From contig NZ_JARVRJ010000001.1 of NCBI RefSeq assembly GCF_030209745.1, positions 310,001 to 374,000 of the forward strand: DNA of 64,000 nt, given 5' to 3'. Both the position numbers and the translations under genes were made by a program. Source of the DNA: Arthrobacter sp. fls2-241-R2A-200. GTDB taxonomy: Bacteria; Actinomycetota; Actinomycetes; Actinomycetales; Micrococcaceae. The notes below the pieces were generated by a model. That model made no database searches and was not told the origin of the DNA. It saw only the letters and a list, made by a program, of their open reading frames with translations. Numbering within the stretch: position 1 is the stretch's first letter; each line of letters begins with the position of its first letter. Positions 45,879 to 54,515 of the stretch are shown piece after piece.

Positions 45879-48611
45879 ATGTCGGCGGAGTTGCTAAGCA
45901 GCGGTGGGCGAGGCGCAGCTAGTGCTGCGGCTCCGGATCTCGTTGGCAGCGCGGCAGACCGGCAAACGTGGTCCCTCTTGGCCAGGAGCCGCGATTTATC
46001 CAAGGCCGCCATGCAGCTTGAATCCCCGGGCTCCTATGGAGTGGTCCTGACCGGGCAACGTGGCATCGGTAAATCCGGATTGGCCAGGGCACTGGTGTCC
46101 TCGCTTGGCCCTAAGGTCCAGAGCCTTCAACTACGGAACACGGTAGCTGGTTCGGAAACACCGTACGGGTGCTTGGGTTTCTTGTTGGCCCGCCTGCCTT
46201 CCGAAGCGGTGGCCACCCCTACGGGCATCCTCCACGGCATCACGAGGCTGATTCAATCTGAAGCCGCGGGCCGGGACACGGTGGTGATCGTGGATAGTGC
46301 CGGGGGCATGGACCCCATGAGCGCGGGAGTGCTGTTGAACCTTATGGCAACAGGCACCGCCAAAGTGATCGCCACGGTCCAACATGCCAGTGATCTTCCT
46401 CCCGACTTCCACCGCTTGGTCCTGGAAGGACAGTTGGGCGAAGTCCACCTCGAAATGCTGACCGAAGAGCAGACCAAACAGGTCCTGGGCTCCGTTTTGG
46501 GCCATTATGTTTCCGCAACGCTGGTTGGTTCGCTGCACTCGGCCGTGGGTGGAAACCCGATGTTGCTGCATGCACTCCTTGAGGAGCAGCGGCATTCCGG
46601 CAACCTGGTGCTCAACGATTCGGTGTGGACGTTGCGGGAGCAGATCAAGCTCGTCGGTGCTCCGGTGGTGGAGGATTTCGTTCGGTCAAAGTTGGCCCGG
46701 GAATCCCAAGCCCATCGAACCGTCGTCGAGCTCTTGTCCTGCGCGAAGCGAGTCAGGCTCGTTGAGTTGGCCGCCATCGTAGGTACCGAGGTCGTGGTGG
46801 AAATGGAGGACGCTGGCCTACTCACTGTTGATCGCTGCGCCGAGCACTGGGTCTGTCTCAGGGACTCCTTTATCGGGGAAGTCGTCGGCGGATGGCTGAG
46901 CACCCGTCGTCGTCGCGAGTTGCGGTTAATGCTCCTCGGACCCAAGGAACCTAGCCTGGAGGGTCTGGCTTCGCAGGATGTCCTGGCCTACGCCAGGTGG
47001 ATCCAAGCCTGTGAGGATGATACTGCTCCCTCGGCCGCCTACGCACTGGCTGCCGGACGCGCGGCACTGGACGCCTTCGACCCCGCCTTCGCCATCACGT
47101 CCATCGAGTCACTGGATCCCAAGGACGACGAGTGGGTGCCGGGCCAACGTGTCAAAGCGGCCGCTTACTTGATGTTGGATCTGCCGCTGCACGCAGCCCG
47201 GACGTTGGACGAGGTGCCCCCGGACAGGGCTGCGGCGCTGGACCCACTGGAGTTTGCCCACCTTGTTGCGGCACAATGCCAGGCCATGCTCTGGATAGAC
47301 GGCCGCTGTGGCACGATTCCGGACGTTCTCGACCAAGCGGTCGCTGTCCTGGAGAACCGGTCGGAGGGCCATCCAGCGGCAATCATCGCCAAGGCCCGTC
47401 ACCGGCTACAGCTGAGTCGCTACGAGTACAGGACCTTCATTGGCGATTATGCGTCCGTGGTGGAGTCCTTGGAAGACGAGTTCGCGAACGGGCCTGGCGA
47501 GGACTATGACTATTGGATGAGGGCGTGCTTCTACCTGATGGAAGCGCGATGCATCTTGGGCCGGGAGTTGGAGGCGCAAGAGCTTGCACGCACAATGTCC
47601 CGCCATGTGGAAGGCATGGCCCGGTCGCCGCAGCTTGAAGAGGCTTTTGTATTACCGCTTTTCCTGACGTTGCTGATGTCCGGCCAATGGCGCAAATGCG
47701 TGGGGCTCCTGAGCCGGACTCCTTCCCACCCGGCACGCTTGCAGTACCGTGGCGCCCTGCCCGAACTGGGCCGGGGGCTTGCCTTCACGTATGCCGGGAA
47801 GCCGGCCAGCGCCATCGAGCCCCTTCGCTCCGCGGTTGCCCATCTGGAACTTCGGCCCAGCATGAACCTGATCAAAGTCGCTTACGCGGCCACTGCGTTC
47901 GCCTATGCCCAAATAGGGAACTCCGCAGAAGCAGGCCGCTACCTCGACCTCTATAGGACATCCCGTGGTGTGGGCACTTACATCGCCGAATCCATAGCGG
48001 AGTTTTGCGCTGAGATGGCCGGACGTTGGATGGGTGACCCCGACGTCAAGCAGCGGCTTCTCATGAGGGTCCATGACGACGTCGACAATCAGCGCTTGAC
48101 GCCGGCAGGCATCTGTCTGTTCGGCGCCACGGTAGAAGGAAGCGACGACGAATATCGCCTGCTTGAAGACATTGCTGCGCGCAGGCAGGGTCCACTGGCT
48201 CGAATTTCAGGAGATTTGGCCCGGGGAGCCCTCCACAAGAACGCCAATGCGTTGCTTGCTGCGGCAAATGCCGCGGCCAGCATGGACCTGTTGGTGGTAG
48301 AGGCACGATGCGTCGCTATGGCTCTGGACTATGCCCGCGACGCCGGCGAAAGTACCACAGCCCGGACGGCACAGTTGAGGCTTGAGCGGCTGGAACATTT
48401 GGTCTCCGCGCTGCCGATCCATCCACGCAGCGACGCTCCTGTTCTGACCGAGCGTGAACGCCAGATTGCCAAACTCGCAGGGAAAGGTGTCAGCAACCGT
48501 GAAATCGCCATGGATATTGGGGTATCAGTGCGGACGGTGGAGGGTCACCTATACCAAGTGTTTACCAAGCTCGGCGTTACATCCCGCGGCGAACTCCAAG
48601 AGCTGTTATGA
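45879..48611 (+). CDS. Large LuxR-family (LAL-type) ATPase regulator, paralogue 1
   Basis: About 910 residues with the architecture of LAL/MalT-like regulators: N-terminal AAA/STAND ATPase, long helical TPR-like centre, and C-terminal LuxR HTH (LTERERQIAKLAGKGVSNRE to the end). Walker A is GQRGIGKS (about residues 59-66), and TPYGCLGFLLARLP is the family block after it. The Walker B segment reads VVIVDSAGGMD (Asp139-Ser140), so the usual second acidic residue is replaced by Ser. Start is set at the ATG with AAGG six bases upstream; an ATG six bases earlier is possible. Paralogue 2 follows after 41 bp. Signal and targets are unknown. Confidence 0.88.
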   Translation: MSAELLSSGGRGAASAAAPDLVGSAADRQTWSLLARSRDLSKAAMQLESPGSYGVVLTGQRGIGKSGLARALVSSLGPKVQSLQLRNTVAGSETPYGCLGFLLARLPSEAVATPTGILHGITRLIQSEAAGRDTVVIVDSAGGMDPMSAGVLLNLMATGTAKVIATVQHASDLPPDFHRLVLEGQLGEVHLEMLTEEQTKQVLGSVLGHYVSATLVGSLHSAVGGNPMLLHALLEEQRHSGNLVLNDSVWTLREQIKLVGAPVVEDFVRSKLARESQAHRTVVELLSCAKRVRLVELAAIVGTEVVVEMEDAGLLTVDRCAEHWVCLRDSFIGEVVGGWLSTRRRRELRLMLLGPKEPSLEGLASQDVLAYARWIQACEDDTAPSAAYALAAGRAALDAFDPAFAITSIESLDPKDDEWVPGQRVKAAAYLMLDLPLHAARTLDEVPPDRAAALDPLEFAHLVAAQCQAMLWIDGRCGTIPDVLDQAVAVLENRSEGHPAAIIAKARHRLQLSRYEYRTFIGDYASVVESLEDEFANGPGEDYDYWMRACFYLMEARCILGRELEAQELARTMSRHVEGMARSPQLEEAFVLPLFLTLLMSGQWRKCVGLLSRTPSHPARLQYRGALPELGRGLAFTYAGKPASAIEPLRSAVAHLELRPSMNLIKVAYAATAFAYAQIGNSAEAGRYLDLYRTSRGVGTYIAESIAEFCAEMAGRWMGDPDVKQRLLMRVHDDVDNQRLTPAGICLFGATVEGSDDEYRLLEDIAARRQGPLARISGDLARGALHKNANALLAAANAAASMDLLVVEARCVAMALDYARDAGESTTARTAQLRLERLEHLVSALPIHPRSDAPVLTERERQIAKLAGKGVSNREIAMDIGVSVRTVEGHLYQVFTKLGVTSRGELQELL

Positions 48612-48652
48612 GGCCTACGGAGTAGTTTCAATTCTCACGTGCCTGGGCGCCC

Positions 48653-51448
48653 ATGCGGGCTGAGTACCTTGTTGGCAGGGACGGGGAGCTGGGGCTGGCC
48701 CTTGACATATTGCGGCAGGACGGTGTTACTGCCGTTCTCCTGCTGGGCGAGTCCGGCGTCGGCAAGTCAGCCATGGCTGCTGAGATAGCCGCGCGCCTGG
48801 AGCCGGACATGGTGGTGATGCAAATCCACGGAAGTCCTGCGCTGTCCGGGGTACCTTACGGCGTACTAGCGCCGTACCTCGAGGACCTGCCCGTTGGGCA
48901 GGCGACTTCGCCAGTCTCGATCCTCCGCGAGTTTTGGTCCCAGTTCGAAAAGCGCCGGGGGGAAGCTGGATCGCGCCTGGTCCTGGTGATAGACGATGCC
49001 CATGAGCTGGACGACCACAGTACACAGATCGTTGCAGAGCTTGTGACTGCCGGGTGGGCCCGGCTGGTCGCCACCAGCCGGCCCAGGCCCGGCTTGCCCG
49101 CGGCCTTGGTGCAGCTGTGGTACGACGGATTGGCTGAGCGCTTGGAGCTCCGCCCGTTGGACAAAGACGGCGTGGCGGAGTTGGCTGCCAAGAAGCTCGG
49201 CGGAACGGTCATGGCCAGCGTCGTAGACGTGCTCCATGCCGTCTCTGAGGGCAATCCTCTGTTGCTCCAGTGCCTGTTGGCTGACTCGCGCGCTGAGGGT
49301 CAGTTGGTGCGCCGCAACGGTGTCTGGCTCCTGGCCCGGCCACTTACGGGAGGCGGTGAGTTGCTCGCGGAGGCAGCTCGCAACCTGGTATTACGCGCCA
49401 GCCAGTCCGAACGTGACGCAATGTTCGCGATTGCCCTCGCCGAGCCCGTACCCGCAGGGATGCTGGAACCATACGTGGGCAAGGACACCATCCGTTCCCT
49501 GACGGAGAACCGACTCGTGCTTGCCACGGACGGCGCCGGCGGGCCCCTCCGCATCTGGCACCCGCTCTACGGCGAGGCCCTCCGACACTTCATCTCGCCG
49601 CCGCGGAGCCTTCACATCCGCGAACGCCTGGCCCCAGACCTTGCCGGGGAACTCCCTATGGAAGGATTGCTCCGTAGGGTGAGCTGGGCGTTGGACTGTG
49701 GTGCCGACGTCGACGACGATACGCTGCTCCAAGCAGCCTTCCACGCTGCCAAACGGCTGGAGAATCCGTTGGCACTGGCGGCCGCGCGCCAAGTCCGCTC
49801 GGAGGCCCTTCAGCCCCGCGCACGCGCAGTGATGGCCATGGTCCATTACAACGACGGTGATTACCGCAGTGCCGTTGACGTGCTGGGGGCGGACTGCGGT
49901 TTCCTCCAGGGCGGCGCTGCGGACGACGTCGACGGCGCTGCTGCTGTGGGGGTGGGCTTACACGCCGGGCTCTTGGATGTTTGCCTCCTCTGGGCGGCAT
50001 CCAGGGCAGCTTTGGGCCATGCCTCGAAGGACATACTGGCCGACGCACGGGCTACCGTGGGCAACCTCGTAGCCGGACGGGCAGAGTCTGGTCCCGTCGT
50101 GCGGCGCCTCCGGAAGTGCATCGAGGCGCTCGAGTTGGCCGAGCTTGCCCGTGAAGGCAGGTTTGAGGACCTCGCGGCCAGCCTGGAGACGTTCCAAGGC
50201 AACGCCGAAACGGAGTCAACCGACCGCGGGGCGGAGGGGCTTTTCCTGCTGGCCATGCGCTGTGAAGCCTTGATAGCGCAGGGCCGGCCCGTGGCTGCGC
50301 AGGAAGCCGGACGGGAGGCTTTGTCCATGGTAGAGGAACGCCAGGATGACGTCCTGTTCCTCGGTGACTTTGTCCTGATCCGGTATGCCCTTGCCGCACT
50401 GGAATCGGGGGACTGGGACTCCGCGGAGGCGGCCATGGCAGACTTTGCGCCCGGCTCAGTAGCGGGACCAGTTGTTTTCGGTGGCGGCACGCATGCGCTC
50501 ACCGGTCTTTCCCTCCTGCGGCAGGGCCGCGTGGAGCAAGCCAGCAAGGTATTGACGCCAGCTGTGGAGGCTCTTCGCGTCGCTGACCCGCTCCGGCTCG
50601 GCGGCTTTGGAGACGCTCTTGCGTTCTATGCGGCTGCCGCTTCCGGGGACACCGCCGTCGCTGAACGACTCGCAGGTGAAGGACCCACTCGGGAATTCAC
50701 GAGTGGCGGGAGCGCCTATGTCGAGGCACTAGCCGGGCTTTTTCGGATCGCGGGCCAGGCGCATTTGGAGCACCGTGCCAAGTCGGCAAGCTCCATGTAC
50801 TCCGACGACCGCGCGCCGTCCCAAAGCGGGGTATCCTCGAGGCGCGGCGCGGAAGGGACTTCCGGACTGCGGCAACTGCAGGAACTGGAGAGTTCCGGAC
50901 GGTTGGACCGGCTGCCGGGAGTGAAATTCCAGAACGTTGTCCTTCGTGTCGAATTGGGGGACCAGGCTGCCATGGAGTCGGTCCGGGAAACCGCGCGAAC
51001 TGTCGAGGGCGCATGGGTAGCAGGCTGGCGCTCCTTGGCGGATGCGCATCTGTCAGGGGCGGGCCAAGGATTCGTCAGCGCAGGGAACGAGCTCGCGGCC
51101 GCAGGAATGCCCGGGCCCGCTGCCCTTGCCTTCGAAAAGGCGGCCGTGACGTTCGACGCCGAAGGCAAACGCCCGGAGGCACGCCAAGCAGCGGTGCTGC
51201 GCGATGTCAGCGAGGCTAACCTGGGTACTGCTCCGCTTCCAAACGCCCATTCCGACGTCGACCGAACGGTGCCGTTGACGCGGCGTGAACGGGACATCAT
51301 TGCCCTGGCCGTTGCTGGCCTGACGGACCGGCAGATCGCCCAGAAGCTCATGGTTTCGGTGCGTACCGTCGAGGGCCACTTGTACCGCAGCTATGCCAAG
51401 CTGGGCATCCGCCGCCGGGAAGACCTCGGAGCTGCAGTCCACGAGTGA
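48653..51448 (+). CDS. Large LuxR-family (LAL-type) ATPase regulator, paralogue 2
   Basis: 931 residues, same architecture as the upstream gene: Walker A GESGVGKS (residues 32-39), GVPYGVLAPYLEDLP, an intact Walker B LVLVIDDAHELDD (Asp114-Asp115), helical repeats, and a C-terminal LuxR HTH (LTRRERDIIALAVAGLTDRQ, then VRTVEGHLYRSYAKLGI). Only this one of the three paralogues keeps all of these elements. It is probably co-transcribed with paralogue 1. It ends the core segment; the accessory block begins right after its stop. Confidence 0.88.
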   Translation: MRAEYLVGRDGELGLALDILRQDGVTAVLLLGESGVGKSAMAAEIAARLEPDMVVMQIHGSPALSGVPYGVLAPYLEDLPVGQATSPVSILREFWSQFEKRRGEAGSRLVLVIDDAHELDDHSTQIVAELVTAGWARLVATSRPRPGLPAALVQLWYDGLAERLELRPLDKDGVAELAAKKLGGTVMASVVDVLHAVSEGNPLLLQCLLADSRAEGQLVRRNGVWLLARPLTGGGELLAEAARNLVLRASQSERDAMFAIALAEPVPAGMLEPYVGKDTIRSLTENRLVLATDGAGGPLRIWHPLYGEALRHFISPPRSLHIRERLAPDLAGELPMEGLLRRVSWALDCGADVDDDTLLQAAFHAAKRLENPLALAAARQVRSEALQPRARAVMAMVHYNDGDYRSAVDVLGADCGFLQGGAADDVDGAAAVGVGLHAGLLDVCLLWAASRAALGHASKDILADARATVGNLVAGRAESGPVVRRLRKCIEALELAELAREGRFEDLAASLETFQGNAETESTDRGAEGLFLLAMRCEALIAQGRPVAAQEAGREALSMVEERQDDVLFLGDFVLIRYALAALESGDWDSAEAAMADFAPGSVAGPVVFGGGTHALTGLSLLRQGRVEQASKVLTPAVEALRVADPLRLGGFGDALAFYAAAASGDTAVAERLAGEGPTREFTSGGSAYVEALAGLFRIAGQAHLEHRAKSASSMYSDDRAPSQSGVSSRRGAEGTSGLRQLQELESSGRLDRLPGVKFQNVVLRVELGDQAAMESVRETARTVEGAWVAGWRSLADAHLSGAGQGFVSAGNELAAAGMPGPAALAFEKAAVTFDAEGKRPEARQAAVLRDVSEANLGTAPLPNAHSDVDRTVPLTRRERDIIALAVAGLTDRQIAQKLMVSVRTVEGHLYRSYAKLGIRRREDLGAAVHE

Positions 51449-51509
51449 CAGCGTTGGTGTTTGGAAGTCTGCTGCACTCGTCATTTTCGGACGTCGCGAT
51501 CCTGTTCAG

Positions 51510-52049
51510 CTACTCGCGTGCCTGGAAAAGTTCGTCGAATGCAGCGCCCTGCGCGCGCTGAGTGCGTGACGCTTGAGGATTAAGGTCGGTGCACCATGCC
51601 GGATAGACGCGGAATCCGCGTTTGCCGGGAATCAGGTCGGAGCTGACGTACCCGAGTGAGAGCAGGTGCGCCGTGGTGAATTGGAACACCCCGAACCTTT
51701 CGTGCTCCTGTACGAAGACGAGCAGTCCAGACATCGATTCGTCAGCCGTGAAGGGCCTGGTTGATCCGCCTTCGTCGCGCTTCCAGACAGCGACGAAGGC
51801 GCCAGGCTTTGTCGGTGTGATTCGGGCGGTGCGGATTCGCCACTGCTCCTTCCCGATGCGCGCGACCCCGGATTCGTAGTCGCTGTTCTGTTCTTCACCC
51901 TGGATGACGGGGTGTGCATCGGCAGGAGGAGGCGCAAGGTCGATGAAGCGCTTGAAGGCGTGGAAATTCACCCTCAAACTGTATTCGTTCAAGAATCCGG
52001 CTTGAAACCTGTCCGGTTGACGATCCTTCACCGGAGGCAGTCCCCTCAT
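51510..52049 (-). CDS. MepB family protein
   Basis: A 179-residue protein with the MepB pattern: EQNSDYESGVARIG, IRTARITPTKPGAFVAVWKR, a central LLVFVQEHERFGVFQFTTAHLLSLG region (read in parts), and GKRGFRVYPAW near the end. MepB is named from the staphylococcal mepRAB multidrug locus, but its function is unknown. The start codon overlaps the stop of the upstream epoxide hydrolase (ATGA on the minus strand), so the two are coupled. Confidence 0.8.
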   Translation of the reverse strand: MRGLPPVKDRQPDRFQAGFLNEYSLRVNFHAFKRFIDLAPPPADAHPVIQGEEQNSDYESGVARIGKEQWRIRTARITPTKPGAFVAVWKRDEGGSTRPFTADESMSGLLVFVQEHERFGVFQFTTAHLLSLGYVSSDLIPGKRGFRVYPAWCTDLNPQASRTQRAQGAAFDELFQARE

Positions 52050-53155
52050 AACGTCGGAAGAAACTCCATGATGTCGTCGGCTAGAAGTTCAGGTTCCTCG
52101 TGTGGTGCGAAGTGTCCGCCACGGGGCATCCTTGTGAAGCGCCTTACGTCGTACGTTCGCTCGGCCCAGCTGCGGGGTGGGCTCGCAAGGTCGCGCGGAA
52201 AGAGCGCGAGAGCGGTCGGAACGTTCACCCTTTCGACCCGGGCGGTGAAACCCGCCGCGAACTCGTAATACGGGCGAAACGACGTCCCGATGGAGTTTGT
52301 AAACCAGTACACGGAGGCGAGTGTGATGAGGTAGTCGTCGCTGAATCGTGTCGAGACGTCTCCGTCGCAGTCGCTCCACGCTCGATGCTTCTCGAGTATC
52401 CACGACAGAAGTCCCGCTGGAGAGTCTGAAAGCGCGGGAGCCAGCGTGAGTGGACGCGTCTGTTGCTGGTGTTGATAGGCGCCTTCTGCGGCTACCCACG
52501 CCTCGACTCGGGCCAGGTGTTCGCGTTCTTCTGTAGTCAGTGTCGTCTGGTCATATTGCCGAGGGGCGGCGACCGCCAGGAGGTGGATTCCCGCGACCTC
52601 TTCGGGGTACGCCTGCGCGAGCCGTGAGGTGATGCCGGCGCCAAGATCGCCCCCATGAGCGGCATACCGCGTGAAACCGAGGTGATCGGTCATCAGCGAG
52701 TGCCAGAGATCGTGTGTCTGTTCGCCAAACGTAGGCCTTTGTGGTGAGAACGGCAGTCCAGGGAGGGCTGGAACGATCACCGTGACGGCGTTGTCCGGGT
52801 CCTTCCCGAACTGTGACGGCGTCGCCAAGCGCTGGGCCAGATCTACCAACTCGAGTGCTGTGCTGGGCCATCCATTCGTGAGGACGATGGGAAGACCGCC
52901 TTTGGTCTCTGCGTCGAAGCGGAGGTAGGTAAGGGCGACATCGCCGATGTCCGCCGTCTCCCACGGCAACGCGGCCATCCGACGTTGTTGTGCTTCCCAG
53001 TCGAAATCCTCGGACCAATAGGTGACTAAACGACGCAGCTCGTTGTGGTCGGTCCCGGCTTCCCAACTCGTGGACGGCCAAGGTGTCGACCAACGTGTGT
53101 CGCGGAGTCTCCGGCGCAGATCGGCGACGTCATTGTGGCTGGGCGCGAAGTTCAT
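52046..53155 (-). CDS. Epoxide hydrolase (EHN-domain, alpha/beta hydrolase)
   Basis: 369 residues with the N-terminal EHN domain (DLRRRLRDTRWSTPW; the LRRLVTYW-SEDFDWEAQQRRM block) and an alpha/beta hydrolase core, as in microsomal-type epoxide hydrolases and juvenile-hormone-type relatives. The nucleophilic Asp is in AAHGGDLGAGI; the catalytic His is in RGGHFAPHEEPE. The oxyanion motif, usually HGWP, reads NGWP. AAAGGAG precedes the ATG. The substrate is unknown. Confidence 0.88.
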   Translation of the reverse strand: MNFAPSHNDVADLRRRLRDTRWSTPWPSTSWEAGTDHNELRRLVTYWSEDFDWEAQQRRMAALPWETADIGDVALTYLRFDAETKGGLPIVLTNGWPSTALELVDLAQRLATPSQFGKDPDNAVTVIVPALPGLPFSPQRPTFGEQTHDLWHSLMTDHLGFTRYAAHGGDLGAGITSRLAQAYPEEVAGIHLLAVAAPRQYDQTTLTTEEREHLARVEAWVAAEGAYQHQQQTRPLTLAPALSDSPAGLLSWILEKHRAWSDCDGDVSTRFSDDYLITLASVYWFTNSIGTSFRPYYEFAAGFTARVERVNVPTALALFPRDLASPPRSWAERTYDVRRFTRMPRGGHFAPHEEPELLADDIMEFLPTL

Positions 53156-53207
53156 GAGCTCCTTTAAGTGCAGCGAAGCTCCTCAGTGTGGAGAAGGTTT
53201 TCGAAGC

Positions 53208-53534
53208 TTATCGCCCGAGTGACATCAAGTCGTGTCCGCAAGCCGGTGGCTTAGCGGATTTCTGGGAAGTGGCCGCGGTGCGCCTCTTCCATACTGTCAC
53301 CACCGAGGTAGGACCGCCGTCGGCGTTTTCTGAGCCATCGGCAAGGCGCGGTTTCTCTTGGTCGAACTCGATGGCGCCGTTGTCGACGAACGGGACGGCG
53401 ACGCTCGCGCCGAGCGATTCTGCTTGGGCGATCGCGGCCTTCACGAAAGTCCTGTCGAATAGTGAGCCGTAGAAGCTCCGGGCGGCATCCGGGTCGGCCG
53501 AGCCGACCTCGAAGTAGTTCACTATGGCAGCCAT
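53208..53534 (-). pseudogene. Damaged VOC (glyoxalase-like) gene
   Basis: The 108-codon reading starts like a VOC protein (AAIVNYFEVGSADPDAARSFYGSLF) and then jumps straight to a segment normally about 45-50 residues later (KAAIAQAESLGASVAVPFVDNGAIEF). The expected metal-binding end (HLxDPxGNRFGVW-like) is replaced by an unrelated-looking charged tail. This fits an internal deletion plus decay; a short variant protein is less likely. GGGGA precedes the ATG. It lies upstream of the epoxide hydrolase on the same strand. Confidence 0.6.
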
Positions 53535-53869
53535 CGTGATTCCCCGGGGTAGGCTCCATGCCCATGGAGATGCCCGAGTAGCCGCTATTGAGGAGTCATC
53601 TGATATTGACCCGGGCGGCGCGGCCCCTTGTCGGTAGCCGCTGTGGGGCGGACCAGAAACCGCCAGCCGAGTTGCTTCATTTTTCGGACCCGCGATTTCG
53701 GCCCGTTAAGGATCCGCTAGGCGGAGAACGTAGCCTCTGGTCCGATGCTCTCGCTAGATGCCAGACTGGTCGTATGTTCCGCAGACCTCGTGACGCCGAC
53801 CTATCTTGGCGGCGGTGACCTACCTCAATCCCGTGGGATGGACGCTGCCGCAGAATGTAGGAGCGTCAT
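53535..53869. other. 335-bp intergenic region
   Basis: Short readings exist in several frames but none shows protein character or a good ribosome-binding site. It separates the minus-strand VOC/epoxide hydrolase/MepB group from the plus-strand genes and should hold both promoters. No clear promoter or repeat was recognised. Confidence 0.4.
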
Positions 53870-54202
53870 ATGTCCCGTACCGAGAAGACCCAGCCGTTTC
53901 GTATCCGCCTGTGGGACGGTACGTTGCACCGTCTCGCTGTCCACGATCATCGGGACGGCATCTGCGACCTGCCAACCACCATCCAGGGGGACCTGGAGCA
54001 GGTCGAGCACAAGGACGGCCTTATGGCCCGGTGGTCCTGCCACTGGGAATTCCAGTACACCGGAACAAACACGTGCTGCTGCCCGCTCTGCCATGACGCA
54101 GATGGTCTGCGCGATGAGCGCCGGGCAGAGCGTCATCGGAACCGCCGCGACTTGGCCGAACTGCTGAAGCGGACTCGTCACGGCTGGCGCGAACTCGACT
54201 GA
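53870..54202 (+). CDS. Small hypothetical protein with a Cys cluster
   Basis: A 110-residue protein, basic and His/Cys-containing. TAGGAG a few bases before the ATG supports it. HDHRDGICDLP and TCCCPLCHDADG carry five cysteines and several histidines that could bind zinc; the C-terminal third is an Arg-rich helix (DERRAERHRNRRDLAELLKRTRH, read in parts). I do not recognise a characterised family. Nucleic-acid binding is a guess from composition only. Confidence 0.65.
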   Translation: MSRTEKTQPFRIRLWDGTLHRLAVHDHRDGICDLPTTIQGDLEQVEHKDGLMARWSCHWEFQYTGTNTCCCPLCHDADGLRDERRAERHRNRRDLAELLKRTRHGWRELD

Positions 54203-54515
54203 GGGGTCGATCACGAATTCGGGATCTATCGTTCGAAGCGCGGCGAGGGATCCTCTACCGGACACTTCGGTCACTCTGCGACTTAGGTGAAGCAGTCAAC
54301 CAAACCGGGGGCAGCCCCAGGTCTGCCTGCTGCCGGTCGGTCTACTGCTGCCGCGTCGATATTTACAGCTTTTTCGGACTTTGGAGGCGCAACTCTTCCT
54401 GTTCCCGGATGTCATTTTCGCGGGGTGCCTGCACTTGGGGGTTCCTGCCGTCGTCGAGGTGTAATCTGCAGAAAAGTTCTGACCGAGGTAGTACGTGACT
54501 GGTGGGGGGGGTGCC
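54203..54515. other. 313-bp intergenic region
   Basis: No supported gene. It should contain the promoter of the repeat protein downstream. The GTG at 54495 is in frame with that protein, but the ATG at 54516, preceded by a G-run, looks better placed. Confidence 0.4.

Noticed and set aside
53588-53818. Small plus-strand open frame after the VOC remnant
   Set aside because: Arg/Pro-rich composition typical of chance frames, no ribosome-binding site, and overlapping alternative frames of similar length.
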